Source of the DNA: Oscillospiraceae bacterium
GTDB lineage: Bacteria; Bacillota; Clostridia; Oscillospirales; Ruminococcaceae
Assembly: GCA_031285645.1 (NCBI GenBank)
Contig: JAITVU010000281.1
Coordinates: forward strand, 1 to 6,478
Length of the DNA stretch: 6,478 nucleotides
Direction of reading: 5' to 3'
A program made the translations under genes and the position numbers. The notes beneath the pieces are model-generated. The model saw only the letters and a list, made by a program, of their open reading frames with translations. It was not told the origin of the DNA and ran no database searches. Of the stretch, positions 6,324 through 6,478 are shown one piece after another (the first letter of the stretch is position 1; each line of letters starts with the position of its first letter).

Positions 6324-6478
6324 AAAGACTGCTTATAAGCGCGGCGGCGCTGGCGGCCTGTGTGGCGCTGTTGTTTACATGCGCCGATTTTCTGATTGAA
6401 CGGCGCATGCCTGTGTACAGGGATGCGGTCGGCAATGACAACTATACCGAAAAAATAACAGGGCTGTATCTTGTGGCG
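6320..6478 (+). CDS. N-terminus of a membrane-anchored protein in the DltD position (partial)
   Basis: The first 53 residues are present; the frame is open at the window end. A short basic start (MKRL) leads into a hydrophobic segment (about residues 4-20) that should be a signal anchor, then a charged stretch (DFLIERRMPVYRDAVGN). DltD proteins have one N-terminal membrane segment followed by an extracytoplasmic hydrolase-like domain, and this gene overlaps dltC by 4 bp, exactly where DltD is expected. The fragment is too short to show any DltD motif, so the assignment rests on position and topology only. Confidence 0.55.
   Translation, partial: MKRLLISAAALAACVALLFTCADFLIERRMPVYRDAVGNDNYTEKITGLYLVA

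Overview
The window looks like a contig end from a Gram-positive, moderately GC-rich Firmicute, probably a clostridial or gut-type lineage, recovered by short-read sequencing. The first 13 bases are the 3' end of a standard Illumina adapter, so position 1 is a library artefact rather than genome. The Firmicute call rests on a D-alanylation (dlt) gene set, two lipoproteins with lipobox-like signal peptides, strong AGGAG/AAGGAGG ribosome sites, a TATAAT promoter and a clostridial-style amidase-domain exoprotein.

Layout. On the minus strand (14-1163) is the N-terminal part of a secreted protein ending in a putative amidase (Amidase_6-type) domain, cut off by the contig end. Positions 1164-1712 form a divergent intergenic region of about 550 bp, unusually rich in inverted and direct repeats. 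It holds a candidate structured RNA block (1193-1280), two further inverted repeats, a sigma-A-like promoter (1512-1540) and a leader with mutually exclusive hairpins (1565-1607). From 1713 onwards everything is on the plus strand and closely packed: a lipoprotein with a transglutaminase-like domain (1713-2738), a small unrecognised lipoprotein (2775-3278), a DltA-type D-alanine:carrier ligase broken by a one-base frameshift near 3710 (3310-4826), a DltB-type MBOAT protein (4823-5959), a 133-bp gap with a possible internal promoter, a DltC-type carrier protein (6093-6323), and the first 53 residues of a membrane-anchored protein in the DltD position (6320 to the window end).

How the genes fit together. 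DltA would activate D-alanine and load it on the phosphopantetheine arm of DltC; DltB and the DltD-position protein would move it across the membrane onto teichoic acid. The two lipoproteins upstream are in the same apparent operon with gaps of 36 and 31 bp, so they probably act on the outer face of the same envelope. A transglutaminase-fold lipoprotein plus a small lipoprotein leading a dlt operon is not the textbook dltXABCD arrangement. That linkage and the structured intergenic region are the parts most worth following up.
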